DNA of 64,000 bases from Sphingobacterium prati (GCF_013167215.1 NZ_JABJWY010000037.1:74050-138049), one strand, 5' to 3'; positions 1-8,331 are shown, counted from the stretch's first letter. Notes: generated by a model from the letters alone, not told the origin. Translations and numbers: made by a program.

Positions 1-765
1 TAGCCGAAGAAGGTTTAGGATCAGCTCATTGTAAGCCAGGTACTCCTGCTCTGAGATATAATTTGGATTCGGTAAGAACGGTCGGATCGCCAGATTGACC
101 AGGATCGGAAAAAATACAGTGAAAAATAGCCAGATCCCAATTGCCGTGAGTGCCGAAGTGGCCGGCTGACGAAAGCGGATCGACAACAGAATGGCCAGGC
201 TCAGCCAGAAAGCTACATACAGTACACTAATTAAAGTGAATCCGAAGATCCGAAGCAGCTCCTGTGGCTCGATCCGTACGCCGGTGCCGAGCAGACCACC
301 GCCGATCATCAGGAGCACGAGTGCAACAAATAAGGTGCCTACGACAATCAGTGGGGCCAAAAACTTGGCAAACAGCAGATTGTCGCGGTAGATGGGCTGG
401 GCCATCAGGCGGGTGAGGGTACCATTGTTATACTCTGCATTGATGGCGTCAAAACCGAGTGCGATGCCCAGCAAAGGGGCCAGAAAATTCAGGAATACAT
501 GGAAAGGAGGAATCGAGTTGTCCGTTGTGGTCAGCAGCTTGAGGTACAGAAACGACTGGTCTGGATCACGCATATTGCTGACAGCGTCCTTCAGGCCCAT
601 GCTCGAAACGTATAAAGAGGCCCCAAAAGTGAGCACGATAAGCAGGATCAATATATTAAAACGCCAGCTGCGGATATGTGCGGCAATTTCTTTGCTGACC
701 AATACCTGCATCGCGGCCGCGGGGTGGCTATTGATATCTTTTGAAGAAACCGTTGGATTTTTCAT
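1..765 (-). CDS. ABC-2 type transporter permease, C-terminus outside window
   Basis: Membrane subunit of an ABC exporter that would work with the ATPase encoded just upstream. The reverse frame opens at ATG 763-765 (MKNPTVSSKDIN) and is open to base 1, giving 255 visible residues. Hydrophobic segments lie near residues 37-53, 90-105, 137-157, 175-195 and 205-226. The stretch around residues 112-128 (YNNGTLTRLMAQPIYRD) matches the conserved ABC-2 region between the second and third membrane helices. The start lies inside the 3' end of the ATPase gene (38-bp overlap), which implies translational coupling. The substrate cannot be told. Related permeases are often annotated as multi-copper (NosY-like) or gliding-motility transporters, but no linked gene supports either role here. 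Confidence 0.85.
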   Translation of the reverse strand, partial: MKNPTVSSKDINSHPAAAMQVLVSKEIAAHIRSWRFNILILLIVLTFGASLYVSSMGLKDAVSNMRDPDQSFLYLKLLTTTDNSIPPFHVFLNFLAPLLGIALGFDAINAEYNNGTLTRLMAQPIYRDNLLFAKFLAPLIVVGTLFVALVLLMIGGGLLGTGVRIEPQELLRIFGFTLISVLYVAFWLSLAILLSIRFRQPATSALTAIGIWLFFTVFFPILVNLAIRPFLPNPNYISEQEYLAYNELILNLLRL

Positions 766-1726
766 GTGCAGTGTTTGTTGTTATGCTATTCTCAAAATAT
801 GTATTATAGATATCGTCAAGCTTATAATCGTTACGGCTCACAGCGACGACATTGGCTCCGCTATTTACAAGCAGGCGCACAGCAGCAGCAGTGACATCGG
901 CATCGGTTTGCAGCTCGATCGAATAGCCGGTTACGGTGAGCTTGCGGAATCCGGGCAGGGCTTTTAATGCTTCTTCAAAGCGTGCTGTATCGCCCAGGGG
1001 ATCTTCCAGCGTGATCGCCGTGGTGACACCTTCCTGCTGCTGCAGGTTGTGAGCCAGGTGCTCGATCGATCCTTCGACCAGCAGCTTGCCGCCGACAAAG
1101 ATGCCCACGCGGTCGCACACCCGTTGTACCTGATGGAGATGGTGTGAAGAGAGCAGTACCGTGAGATTATGCTCCTTGCTGAGCCGCTTGATAAGTTCGA
1201 GAAAATCGTCGACACCCTTGGGGTCGATACCGAGGGTAGGCTCGTCCAGAATGGCAACTTCGGGTGTTTTGATCAGCACTTCGGCCAAGCCTAGGCGCTG
1301 TTTCATCCCACGGGAAAAAGCACCTGTTTTTTTATGCATCTCCTGTTCGAGGCCGACGACATGCAGCATATCTTTGGCGCAGGCCTGTGCATAGGATTTT
1401 GTAAGCCCGTTTAACTCGGCAATAAAACAGAGGTTTTCCAATGCGGTCATTTCGGGATAGAAGCCCACACTGTCTGGCAGATAGCCTACTTTGCGTTTGA
1501 CAGCTATCGGATTGCGGGTGGCATTATGGCCACAGACATAGGCCGTACCAGCCGTGGGTTCGGTCAGGCCAAGCATCATCAGAATGCTGGTCGTCTTGCC
1601 GGCACCATTGGGTCCGAGTAGGCCAAAGATTTCTCCGGGATAAATCTGCAGGTCCAACTTGTCTACGGCAGTTACTTTGCCATAGCTTTTGGTCAGACCC
1701 GTCAATTGAATGATAGGATCCTTCAT
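728..1726 (-). CDS. ABC transporter ATP-binding protein
   Basis: Cytoplasmic ATPase of the exporter. Visible motifs are Walker A GPNGAGKTT (residues 38-46), ABC signature FSRGMKQ (137-143), Walker B VAILDEP (157-163) followed by the D-loop LGID, and the H-loop in SSHHLHQ near residue 200. At 332 residues it is longer than a bare nucleotide-binding domain. The last 100 or so residues form the accessory C-terminal region common in CcmA/NatA-like ATPases of ABC-2 systems. It sits between the NEW3-domain gene (24-bp gap) and the permease (overlap) in one reverse-strand operon. The family assignment is firm; the transported substrate is unknown. Confidence 0.93.
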   Translation of the reverse strand: MKDPIIQLTGLTKSYGKVTAVDKLDLQIYPGEIFGLLGPNGAGKTTSILMMLGLTEPTAGTAYVCGHNATRNPIAVKRKVGYLPDSVGFYPEMTALENLCFIAELNGLTKSYAQACAKDMLHVVGLEQEMHKKTGAFSRGMKQRLGLAEVLIKTPEVAILDEPTLGIDPKGVDDFLELIKRLSKEHNLTVLLSSHHLHQVQRVCDRVGIFVGGKLLVEGSIEHLAHNLQQQEGVTTAITLEDPLGDTARFEEALKALPGFRKLTVTGYSIELQTDADVTAAAVRLLVNSGANVVAVSRNDYKLDDIYNTYFENSITTNTAHEKSNGFFKRYQ

Positions 1727-1749
1727 AATGATAATCTTTTGTGTCCCCC

Positions 1750-2604
1750 TTATCTACGTCCGTATTTGCGGATGAGGTAATACACCAAACCAATGGCCAA
1801 TACGATGACCAGCATGCCAATCCAACCCGATAACAGGGAAGTTTTGACGATCATGCGGAATGAAATGTCAGCATTGCTGTTGGAGGATTTGATCTCAAAT
1901 TTAGCGGCATAGTCCCCTGCAATGGTTTTATCGGGAACCTTTAGGTTGACTTTGACGTCTACAGATTTGCCTGCTTCCAGCTGTTTGATGGTGCTGGGGC
2001 TGAAGGTGGCTTCCCATCTGCTGGGTAGCTGTGAACTGAGGTCCAATGCATTTAGGGGGAGTGTGCCTGTATTTTTAACTTTGAGCAGGATCTCCTTGCT
2101 GCCTCCGGATACCACTTCGTCGCTGAGCCTGCCGCTAGGCGTGGTCAGTTCAAGGGCATAAGAGCCTTTTACGACTGCCTCTAGATCGAGCTGCAGGGTA
2201 TCTGTGGGCGAGATAGCCCGGACAGGAATTTTATATTTACTCGGTTTTGCGGTAAGGGGGCAGCTGATTTCAATACTGATCTCCTGGGCTTTATTTGGCT
2301 GCATCTGTAGTGAAGTCACCAATGAACCCTCTACCCGGTAGCTGATCTGCCAACCTTCGGGCAGCTGTGCATTGAGGCTGTAGTTGACTGTTTGTGCCGA
2401 TCCATTTGTCAGGGTCGTGCTGTAACGAAAGGGCTCATTGCTGGGGGCTTCGATATTGATGAGCCTGGCCTCAAAATTGGATTTGAGGGGAGCAGCGGTT
2501 TGTCCCGATAAATAGAGACTGTTTGCCAGCACGATAAGTGCGATTAAAAATGGCCTGAAAGAAAAACGTCGTTCTGTGTTTGTAATTAGTAATTCTGTTA
2601 ACAT
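1750..2604 (-). CDS. NEW3/CARDB-like Ig-fold protein anchored to the membrane
   Basis: First gene of the exporter operon, 284 residues. A hydrophobic N-terminal segment (about 17-35, ending SGQTAAP) looks like a signal peptide. It is followed by two beta-rich Ig-like repeats (about 40-140 and 150-255). Motifs such as KNTGTLPLNALDLSSQLP resemble the NEW3 domain (NPCBM-associated, COG1470). A C-terminal transmembrane helix (about 258-278, LLSGWIGMLVIVLAIGLVYY) ends in the basic tail RKYGRR. The expected topology is a periplasmic Ig domain tethered to the inner membrane. NEW3 proteins next to ABC-2 ATPase and permease genes recur in Bacteroidota, so it probably serves as an extracytoplasmic accessory subunit. 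That role is inferred from context only. Confidence 0.75.
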   Translation of the reverse strand: MLTELLITNTERRFSFRPFLIALIVLANSLYLSGQTAAPLKSNFEARLINIEAPSNEPFRYSTTLTNGSAQTVNYSLNAQLPEGWQISYRVEGSLVTSLQMQPNKAQEISIEISCPLTAKPSKYKIPVRAISPTDTLQLDLEAVVKGSYALELTTPSGRLSDEVVSGGSKEILLKVKNTGTLPLNALDLSSQLPSRWEATFSPSTIKQLEAGKSVDVKVNLKVPDKTIAGDYAAKFEIKSSNSNADISFRMIVKTSLLSGWIGMLVIVLAIGLVYYLIRKYGRR

Positions 2605-2829
2605 GATCCAATAACTAAAATTTATATTTAAATAGAATATTAGCTTTAAAAAATGTCGGTCTGGGTATCGCTACCTTGTTGAAAGCAAACCGCGCCCAAA
2701 TTAAAAATCAATTTGATAAAAATCAAGAGTGAAATATAAAATGTATTGTAAAAAAAATGTTTTTCAAAGGTTATAAGGTGTTGCAATGGTTGTAAGGTGA
2801 CCACTTGCTCCACGGAGGAGCAGGTTGGG

Positions 2830-3120
2830 TCAGTCGAAATTAACCGCCCTGAAAGTTTTCTTAATAATGATCTTCACGTTTTCTGCCAGCTCATCCAGTG
2901 TGCAATGAATTGATCTCAACTGTGTGTTTGATAAGCCTTGTTCACGAAGTAAAAGGTTGATGCGCAGTAACCGGTTGTCAGCAGGTTGGCTGCCGCCAAC
3001 TAATTCGTCGAATAGTTCATGAACAATCTTTTCGCAGCTGCTCTGATCAAAATGAGCGATCGTCATGTAACGCTCCTGGCTGAACATCTGTATTTCAATA
3101 TAATAATTTGACCGTTCCAT
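2830..3120 (-). CDS. Small hypothetical protein
   Basis: A 96-residue protein if the ATG at 3118-3120 (MERSNYYIEIQMF) is used. An in-frame TTG 33 bp further upstream is the alternative start. The product is soluble and mixed alpha/beta, with a leucine-rich helical C-terminal half (RINLLLREQG, TLDELAENVKIIIKK). It has no signal peptide, cysteine cluster or motif I recognise. It lies 69 bp downstream of the hsp20 gene on the same strand, so it may be co-transcribed with it. A short hairpin (TGCTCC / GGAGCA, about 2808-2825) follows the stop but has no U-tract. Function unknown. Confidence 0.5.
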   Translation of the reverse strand: MERSNYYIEIQMFSQERYMTIAHFDQSSCEKIVHELFDELVGGSQPADNRLLRINLLLREQGLSNTQLRSIHCTLDELAENVKIIIKKTFRAVNFD

Positions 3121-3189
3121 AATACCAAGAATGAAAAATAGGTTAGCCTCCAATCGGAGTCTAACCCAGTTAAAGTTGCAATTTGGATC

Positions 3190-3636
3190 TTAAGATATCT
3201 CGATAAGCCGCGGTTCTTTTTGTTTGGCCTCTTCTTTTTTTGGTATGGTTAATCGTAGCATACCATTTTCATAACGCGCCTGAATGTTATCTTGATCGAC
3301 GACATCTTTTTGAAGTTCAAAGCTACGTTGAAAAGATTGGTAGCTAAACTCGCGGCGTGTATAATTGTCTGTTTGCTCCTCATTTTTTTCTTCCTTAGCA
3401 GAAGAAATGGTCAACAGGTTGCCCTCAAGTGCTACCTTGAAATCGTCCTTTGCCATGCCGGGCGCTGCAACTTCAACTTCAAAGGTATCTCCGTTTTCCT
3501 TGATGTTGACCGCAGGGACGGTGGTGCTTGTTGATGAATAATTTTTGTTATCCCAGTTTAAAAGCTCGCGGTTAAAATTATCAAACATGGGCGAAAAAAG
3601 TGAAAAGTTGTTCCAATTTCTTTTTGCAAGTTTCAT
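3190..3636 (-). CDS. Hsp20/alpha-crystallin small heat-shock protein
   Basis: ATP-independent holdase chaperone of the cytoplasm, 148 residues, a normal length for the family. The alpha-crystallin domain runs from about residue 40 to the end. It contains VEVAAPGMAKDDFKV, the GNLLTI strand and the NGMLRLTIPKK motif that closes the domain. A short tail (LIEIS) carries the I-x-I type sequence used for oligomer assembly. The start is well defined by an unusually strong Shine-Dalgarno sequence (AAGGAGGT) 4 bp upstream. No CIRCE-like repeat was seen in the 424-bp upstream gap, so the mode of heat-shock control is not evident. Confidence 0.95.
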   Translation of the reverse strand: MKLAKRNWNNFSLFSPMFDNFNRELLNWDNKNYSSTSTTVPAVNIKENGDTFEVEVAAPGMAKDDFKVALEGNLLTISSAKEEKNEEQTDNYTRREFSYQSFQRSFELQKDVVDQDNIQARYENGMLRLTIPKKEEAKQKEPRLIEIS

Positions 3637-3640
3637 AGTA

Positions 3641-3648
3641 ACCTCCTT
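3641..3648 (-). promoter_or_regulatory. Strong Shine-Dalgarno for hsp20
   Basis: On the reverse strand AAGGAGGT precedes the hsp20 ATG by 4-5 bases. Bacteroidota genes usually lack strong Shine-Dalgarno sequences, and few neighbours in this window show one, so it fixes this start and suggests high translation. Confidence 0.7.
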
Positions 3649-3887
3649 TTAATGAAGTAAAACAATAATTTAAATCTATCAGCCGGCCGACTGTATTTAA
3701 TATTGGACAAAAAGAATACCGAGCTGTAAAAACTGAAATTTTTGCACGAAAACTGCCAATTTTTACATGATAAATTGACAGGAAGCTGGAAGAGTTCAGT
3801 GAGACAGGGTCATTTTCAGTTTTTTCAAAACGATTTTCAAATAGGTTTTGTTTTTACAGTAATCCATATGATGGATAACTTAGTTAT

Positions 3888-3930
3888 AAAAGGTCAGGGT
3901 GTTCAGATGTTCCTGACCTTTTCTTTTTTT
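3888..3930 (+). terminator. Orphan rho-independent terminator
   Basis: Perfect 11-bp stem AAAAGGTCAGG (3888-3898) / CCTGACCTTTT (3912-3922) with a 13-base loop, followed by a T-run at 3924-3930. In the + direction there is no gene upstream, because hsp20 runs the other way. It could therefore end a short untranslated RNA that starts within 3640-3880. Confidence 0.65.
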
Positions 3931-4060
3931 GAAGGAAACTATCCGCTGTGATCTGTTGTTTATAAGATAGAAAAATGATCGCGATAGGTCTACATGCTTT
4001 CAGAGCTATCTGGGGATCTAAGCATGTTGATTGATTAGGTATTTAATTAAAAATTGATGT

Positions 4061-4657
4061 ATGAGAAGGGAACAGATCGAAGAATGGATAGCACAAGGAT
4101 ATCATATCCTAGACCACAAAAAGCCGAAGGCCGTACAAGGAGATGTATGGGAATATTTAAATAAATGTGACGGACATGGTAGCGATGTGTATGCCTTGTC
4201 GGAGCTGGCAAAATGGTCGGATCGTGAACTTGCAGAATTGGAACTGCGTAAATATGCAAAGGAGTACGGACAACTGGGGGAGAAGCAATTCCTCCGCAAT
4301 GAGGCTATCCGTACCAAAGATTTTGATAAATACGAAGCATTCTTAAGAATGTTTTATCCAGATCTCGTCGAAAAGGAGCTTGAGGAAGCTAACTTTTTGG
4401 CGCAACGGGTACAACGGCTCACCAAGGAAGAGATGGAACAATGGGTGGTGTCAAACAACATCAATGTGCTGTTGTCTGATTTGAATTGCCTCGAGGAAGG
4501 TGCTATCGTAACTGGGATGGTCATACCTTCTGATGAAGTAGTCAGCTATACCGATGGTGGCTTGCAGGATACGATGGACTGCCACGTAACGCCCATGGAA
4601 TTTTTCAGCCATACGGATCACGTTGCTTACTGGATAGATCCAAAAATAAAAGCCTAG
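4061..4657 (+). CDS. Hypothetical protein, 198 aa
   Basis: A soluble, acidic, Trp- and Glu-rich protein beginning MRREQIEEWIAQGYHI with no signal peptide. The N-terminal 140 residues look almost wholly helical (YALSELAKWSDRELAELELR, LVEKELEEANFLAQRVQRLT). The last 50 residues look beta-rich with aromatic residues (FFSHTDHVAYWIDPKIKA). Codon usage and length support a real gene. I do not recognise the family and no neighbour hints at a role. The stop codon lies inside the left arm of a nested inverted repeat (4648-4722) that may act as its terminator. Confidence 0.7.
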   Translation: MRREQIEEWIAQGYHILDHKKPKAVQGDVWEYLNKCDGHGSDVYALSELAKWSDRELAELELRKYAKEYGQLGEKQFLRNEAIRTKDFDKYEAFLRMFYPDLVEKELEEANFLAQRVQRLTKEEMEQWVVSNNINVLLSDLNCLEEGAIVTGMVIPSDEVVSYTDGGLQDTMDCHVTPMEFFSHTDHVAYWIDPKIKA

Positions 4658-4722
4658 GTTTTGCACTGCCCCCAAAAAGTTGAACACTGTTTGGGGGCAG
4701 TCCATTTTTATGCTAGGCTTTT
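4648..4722. repeat. Nested two-arm inverted repeat
   Basis: Inner arms ACTGCCCCCAAA (4665-4676) and TTTGGGGGCAGT (4690-4701) are a perfect 12-bp pair. Outer arms AAAAGCCTAG (4648-4657) and CTAGGCTTTT (4713-4722) are a perfect 10-bp pair. Together they could extrude as a long cruciform or form a two-tier RNA hairpin after the preceding gene. The inner motif (CCCCCAAAAAGTTGAACA) also resembles the terminal inverted repeats of some IS3-type elements, so an abutted pair of IS ends is an alternative. Confidence 0.7.
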
Positions 4723-5085
4723 ACATATAAATCCGCATTTTCACGGATTCTTAGGTCGAGTATCCGTAAATACCATGCGTCTACATCGTTTCTTACCAAA
4801 CCTATTACCAATACTGTCAAAACATAGCTATGTCCGACTCCAGGTTGAGCTTGATTGCTTGACCTCGCTGGGTGTGCTTTTGCTTTTTGCTAAGGGTATC
4901 TTTCTGCGGATCTGGCTCCGCCAGTATTTTGCGCTGACTTTTACCGTTAAGGTTTAGAAGCCTGAAGTCAGCTATATTTTGCTGAACTCAGCGAATCGTA
5001 ACTGGGCTCACACGGATATTAAAGCGGCCCTGCCTTGCGCAGCGTTATCCTTATCTTTATGGCAAAAGAGATTATAAAAGCGAAA
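4658..5085. other. 428-bp gap with no clear gene
   Basis: After the nested repeat, bases 4723-5085 hold only short frames without domain, signal peptide or plausible codon use on either strand. Two small dyads are present: ATCCG/CGGAT around 4732-4751, and a run of CTGA..TCAG motifs near 4971-4994. It could be decayed mobile-element sequence, but no transposase motif was identified. Confidence 0.5.
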
Positions 5086-6093
5086 ATGAACAGAAAGATA
5101 CTAAGGTTGCTGAGTCTGCTGATGTTGATATGCGGTACGGAGCATAGCCTATTTGCACAGAAATTCTATCCAAGAAATTTCATTCTTCTATATACAGATG
5201 AAGGGGTTCCGGAAAATAAAGTAGCTAAACTAAATGCGGCCTATCTGTTACCTACGGGATTCCAGCGGGTAAATGATAGCCTCTATATACATCCGCAGAC
5301 GAAGGAAAGGCTGTCGCTGTCCACCAGACAGCAGGACAATAAGAATGAACTGCTGCTGACTTACCTTACCGCTGCTGATCTTAGCGTTTTTAGAGCGCGC
5401 TTGCTCGATTATGAGCCTAAGCTTGAGCAGATCGATGCGAATACCTATCAAGCTACATTTAACAATCCGGTGGTTAAGTATATGATCGCCGGGGATACCG
5501 TCATTGGCAATAAGCGGCTTCATACCATCCAATTTCAATTGATCTATGACAAAGGACAAAAATTTCCTTTTTCTTCGGACAACTATACCTTTCCGATTAC
5601 AGAAACTTATCCGCTTCAGCAAACAACCTGGTATTTTACTGCCAAATACGAAAGATCGCCATCAAATTCGGAGTATAACGAGATGAGGCTAATATTTAGC
5701 AAAGAAAAGACGGACTACAAGATTAATTTTGTGGATGATATCAATTTTAAGATAACCTATACAGATCCGAAGAAAAAGACACATGTGTATCAGGGCGAAT
5801 ATCAGAACTACAACGCTGACATCTCTTTTTTTAACCGTCAGGGTGGATGGTCGGACAAGGATAAAACGGGAAGGGCGCTTGCAACCCCCGGCGAACAGTA
5901 TATGGGTAAGGAGTCATTTTATGAAGATCCGAAAAAGTTTGCGGAGGCCGCAGGAACGGCCAGATACTTTCGATTTATCTTTTCAAATAACTACCAATCC
6001 ATTTATCATCCTGATTTAGGTCTGATGGAATTGAGTAAACGGGAAGCTAAAGAGCAGGAAGACATTTTAAGTATGCCTAGGCAGGAGCGGTAA
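5086..6093 (+). CDS. Secreted hypothetical protein
   Basis: 335 residues from the ATG at 5086. This start puts a textbook signal peptide first (MNRKILRLLSLLMLICG, cleavage after SLFAQ), whereas upstream in-frame starts would add a poorly hydrophobic tail. The mature part is rich in beta-strand-type and Tyr/Lys/Asp-rich sequence with no cysteines, suggesting a periplasmic or surface beta-fold. It has charged segments such as TDPKKKTHVYQGEYQNY and ends in a helical KREAKEQEDIL tail. I do not recognise the family. It precedes two further small envelope proteins on the same strand, but gaps of 64 and 181 bp make a common operon uncertain. Confidence 0.7.
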   Translation: MNRKILRLLSLLMLICGTEHSLFAQKFYPRNFILLYTDEGVPENKVAKLNAAYLLPTGFQRVNDSLYIHPQTKERLSLSTRQQDNKNELLLTYLTAADLSVFRARLLDYEPKLEQIDANTYQATFNNPVVKYMIAGDTVIGNKRLHTIQFQLIYDKGQKFPFSSDNYTFPITETYPLQQTTWYFTAKYERSPSNSEYNEMRLIFSKEKTDYKINFVDDINFKITYTDPKKKTHVYQGEYQNYNADISFFNRQGGWSDKDKTGRALATPGEQYMGKESFYEDPKKFAEAAGTARYFRFIFSNNYQSIYHPDLGLMELSKREAKEQEDILSMPRQER

Positions 6094-6157
6094 AATTGTA
6101 AAAATATGTATATTGAAGTCAATATTAATGTACATTATATAACCAAAATAGCAAATT

Positions 6158-6655
6158 ATGAAAAGGATAGGTCTTTTAGTTTATGCCGCAGTAGCGGTAT
6201 CCTGTCATCAGAATACAAGCACTGGAACCACTGAAACGTCAGCGACTGCATCTGAACCTACAGAGGAGGTAGCGGTGAATTTAGATTGGATCAACGGAAA
6301 CTGGAAGCGGACAAATGATAATAAAGGAAAACAGACTTTTGAAAGCTGGAAAAAAATAAGCACAACCGAATATGCCGGCTTTTCCTTTACATTGCAAAAA
6401 GGGGATACCATAAGCCAGGAGCAGATGTCATTGATTGCACCGAATGGAAAGTGGAGTTTATTCGTTAAAACTCCGGATGAAAAAAGACCTATTGAATTTA
6501 AGCTGTCAGCGCTTAGAAGCAATGAGTTTGTTTTTACAAATGATTCGATAGATTTTCCGAAACAAATCCAGTATTGGACCGAAAGTGGAAAACTGAAAGC
6601 AAAAGTTTCTAATAAGGACATGGAAATTTCCTTTGAATTTGAGAAAATTCAATAA
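6158..6655 (+). CDS. Lipoprotein, DUF6265-like
   Basis: 165 residues with a lipoprotein signal peptide ending in the lipobox VAVSC (Cys16), followed by a Thr/Ser/Glu-rich spacer. The rest begins LDWINGNWKRT and continues FESWKKISTTEYAGFSF. This resembles the DUF6265/lipocalin-like pattern (an N-terminal W-x-x-G-x-W motif followed by beta-strands). The product should sit in the outer membrane facing the periplasm or surface. Function unknown; the domain match is from memory of the motif and is only moderately certain. Confidence 0.65.
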   Translation: MKRIGLLVYAAVAVSCHQNTSTGTTETSATASEPTEEVAVNLDWINGNWKRTNDNKGKQTFESWKKISTTEYAGFSFTLQKGDTISQEQMSLIAPNGKWSLFVKTPDEKRPIEFKLSALRSNEFVFTNDSIDFPKQIQYWTESGKLKAKVSNKDMEISFEFEKIQ

Positions 6656-6757
6656 TTTGGATTTTTATTAGGAATACGCCAAATGTGCCAGGTGATTCCA
6701 GATGATTGTATTTTTAAAATGAGAAGAGACAAACCTGCTGTTTAATGTATAATTGTA

Positions 6758-6765
6758 TAAGTTTG
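6758..6765 (+). promoter_or_regulatory. -7 promoter element
   Basis: TAAGTTTG matches the Bacteroidota sigma-A -7 consensus TAnnTTTG at every fixed position. It would start transcription near 6772, about 65 bases before the next gene. No clear -33 TTTG was found at 19-21 bp upstream. Confidence 0.4.
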
Positions 6766-6836
6766 GCATAATATCTGTTGCCATGGCAGCGTATATTAAT
6801 ATATTTAATCTTAAATCGAGAAAAGGACACGAACTA

Positions 6837-7400
6837 ATGATGAAGAAGTTTTTTGCAGTTTTATTGCTTTGTATAGCGGCAGCATTTGTACAGGCTCAGT
6901 CAATGAAAATAACACCGAAGGATTTTGTCGATGCTGCTGACGAGTCAAAGAATTATGTCGTCTTGAATTTTGCAGGTAGATCGCAGCAAGATTTATATAA
7001 AGCTGCACTAAAGTATGTGAATTCCTATTATAATAATCCTGAGAAAGTAACGACGAAAATCGAAGGCGAGCAAATTGTGATCGATGCGATGGAGCAGAAG
7101 GCTGTTTATACGACCTACCTGGGTTCAAAAACGTACTATGATTTTTATTATAAGATTACCTTGGATTTCAAAGATTCGAAAATAAGGTTCGCACCGAATT
7201 ACAAATATTTTGAGTCGCCGGGCGGAGCTGAATATCCGTTGAACGGCACCAATAATTTCATGTCAAAAAATGCGCTATATGGTAGCAATGGCAAAGTGGC
7301 CCGAAAAAGCTTGCAGGAAGGATTAGATGCATTCATTAATAAGTATATTGGTAATTTCTCCAAACATATCAATGATAGCAAGTCCAATGACAATTGGTAG
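6837..7400 (+). CDS. Secreted DUF4468 (TBP-like fold) protein
   Basis: 187 residues from the ATG at 6837. This is the first start that gives a proper signal peptide (MMKKFFAVLLLCIAAAFVQA), with AAAAGGA about 13 bp upstream. The mature protein (YVVLNFAGRSQQDLYKAALKYV, GEQIVIDAMEQKAV, YYDFYYKITLDFKDSKIRF) follows the pattern of DUF4468, a Bacteroidota domain with a TATA-binding-protein-like fold. These proteins are periplasmic and of unknown role. Longer frames beginning upstream lack a signal sequence and overlap the promoter element. Nothing in the neighbourhood indicates a pathway. Confidence 0.7.
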   Translation: MMKKFFAVLLLCIAAAFVQAQSMKITPKDFVDAADESKNYVVLNFAGRSQQDLYKAALKYVNSYYNNPEKVTTKIEGEQIVIDAMEQKAVYTTYLGSKTYYDFYYKITLDFKDSKIRFAPNYKYFESPGGAEYPLNGTNNFMSKNALYGSNGKVARKSLQEGLDAFINKYIGNFSKHINDSKSNDNW

Positions 7401-7504
7401 AAAAAACCAGTTATCGCTGATGAAATACACGTATGAATTCGGGTATGCTGAATGCTAACGATTTGGGCACTGATCGTGCTATGTCCCAAATGCTTGTAGC
7501 TGAA

Positions 7505-8266
7505 TTATACGATATGTCGCTGTTCCATAATGATGGTGGTGGCCTGTTGCAAATTGACAACTTCACCGATGACAATGATCGCCGGATGCCCGAGGCCATT
7601 CTCCCGACTAGCTCGCACAAGATCTTTTGCTTTACATAACACCTGCTTTTGTTGTGGTAGACTCGCGTGCTGTATAATGGCCGCGGGTGTATCTCCTTTG
7701 CCATAGAGCACATAAGTACGTGCAATCTCATCAAGTTTACGCATCCCCATATAAATCACCACAGTCGATTTGCTTTGGACAGCTAGTGGAAGGTCGGCTG
7801 ATAGGCTGCCATCTTTTTTCATACCGGTCAATGCCCATACACCTTCGCTTACACCACGATGCGTGAGCGGGATGCTATTGAGCCCCGCACCTTGCATGCT
7901 GCTGATTCCTGGAATATAGATCGTATTGATATTTTGGTCTTTCACGGTAAGCCATTCTTCAAAACCACGTCCAAAAAGGTAGGGGTCACCGCCTTTCAAG
8001 CGCACCACATGGTCAAAATTTTGACAATAGTAAAGAATAAGGTCATTTATTTCTTCTTGTGGTACGTATTTGCCATATGGATGCTTGCCAACATAACGTT
8101 TTATACAGTTTTTGTCCGCTATACTGAGGATTTCCTCGTTGATTAAGTTGTCATATAGGATAACTTGCGCATTTTGTATCGCTTTATAGGCTTTAATGGT
8201 GAGTAATTCTGGGTCTCCTGGACCAGCTCCAACAATAAATAATGATTTTTCGGTTGATTTTTTCAT
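7505..8266 (-). CDS. cobA: Uroporphyrinogen-III C-methyltransferase
   Basis: SAM-dependent methyltransferase that adds two methyl groups to uroporphyrinogen III to give precorrin-2, the precursor of siroheme. 253 residues, the length of a stand-alone SUMT without the CysG oxidase/chelatase part. Motifs are the N-terminal VGAGPGDPELLT (12-23) and the later VRLKGGDPYLFGRG, both diagnostic of the family. It is divergent from nirB, whose product needs siroheme, with 200 bp between them that holds two FNR-like palindromes. No precorrin-2 dehydrogenase/ferrochelatase is visible here, so the remaining siroheme steps must be encoded elsewhere. Confidence 0.93.
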   Translation of the reverse strand: MKKSTEKSLFIVGAGPGDPELLTIKAYKAIQNAQVILYDNLINEEILSIADKNCIKRYVGKHPYGKYVPQEEINDLILYYCQNFDHVVRLKGGDPYLFGRGFEEWLTVKDQNINTIYIPGISSMQGAGLNSIPLTHRGVSEGVWALTGMKKDGSLSADLPLAVQSKSTVVIYMGMRKLDEIARTYVLYGKGDTPAAIIQHASLPQQKQVLCKAKDLVRASRENGLGHPAIIVIGEVVNLQQATTIIMEQRHIV

Positions 8267-8297
8267 GTTTTACCTGTTTTTACGCTGTTTATATATG

Positions 8298-8331
8298 TAA
8301 ATGTATTAAAAATTATGATTAAAATCACAAA
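8298..8331 (-). promoter_or_regulatory. Possible cobA promoter
   Basis: On the reverse strand a -33 TTTG (8328-8331) and a -7-like TACATTTA (8298-8305, one mismatch to TAnnTTTG) are 22 bp apart. The predicted start is about 25 bases before cobA. The first FNR-like dyad (8315-8328) lies within the spacer, which would suit repression or an unusual activation geometry. Confidence 0.35.
8315..8328. promoter_or_regulatory. FNR/CRP-type dyad 1
   Basis: ATGAT-TAAA-ATCAC: inverted TGAT / ATCA half-sites separated by 4 bp, the core of the FNR box TTGAT-N4-ATCAA. It lies on the cobA side of the cobA-nirB intergenic region. Confidence 0.55.

Larger units (their letters stand above)
3637..4060. other. 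424-bp gap between hsp20 and the next gene
   Basis: No convincing gene. It contains the hsp20 leader, a near-palindrome around GGCCGGCC (3680-3693), a possible -7 element TAGGTTTT (3842-3849), and a strong + strand terminator at 3888-3930 that belongs to no visible gene. The open frames here are short and have no recognisable domain or codon pattern. Confidence 0.6.

Noticed and set aside
3742..3951. 69-residue + frame upstream of the orphan terminator
   Set aside because: It runs through the terminator stem and T-run, which a real gene would not do.
4665..4701. Insertion sequence call
   Set aside because: Only a motif resembling IS ends is present. No transposase reading frame or target duplication could be found.
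4661..4957. 98-residue + frame after the nested repeat
   Set aside because: It begins inside the inverted repeat, shows no domain, and has composition unlike neighbouring genes. It is treated as non-coding.
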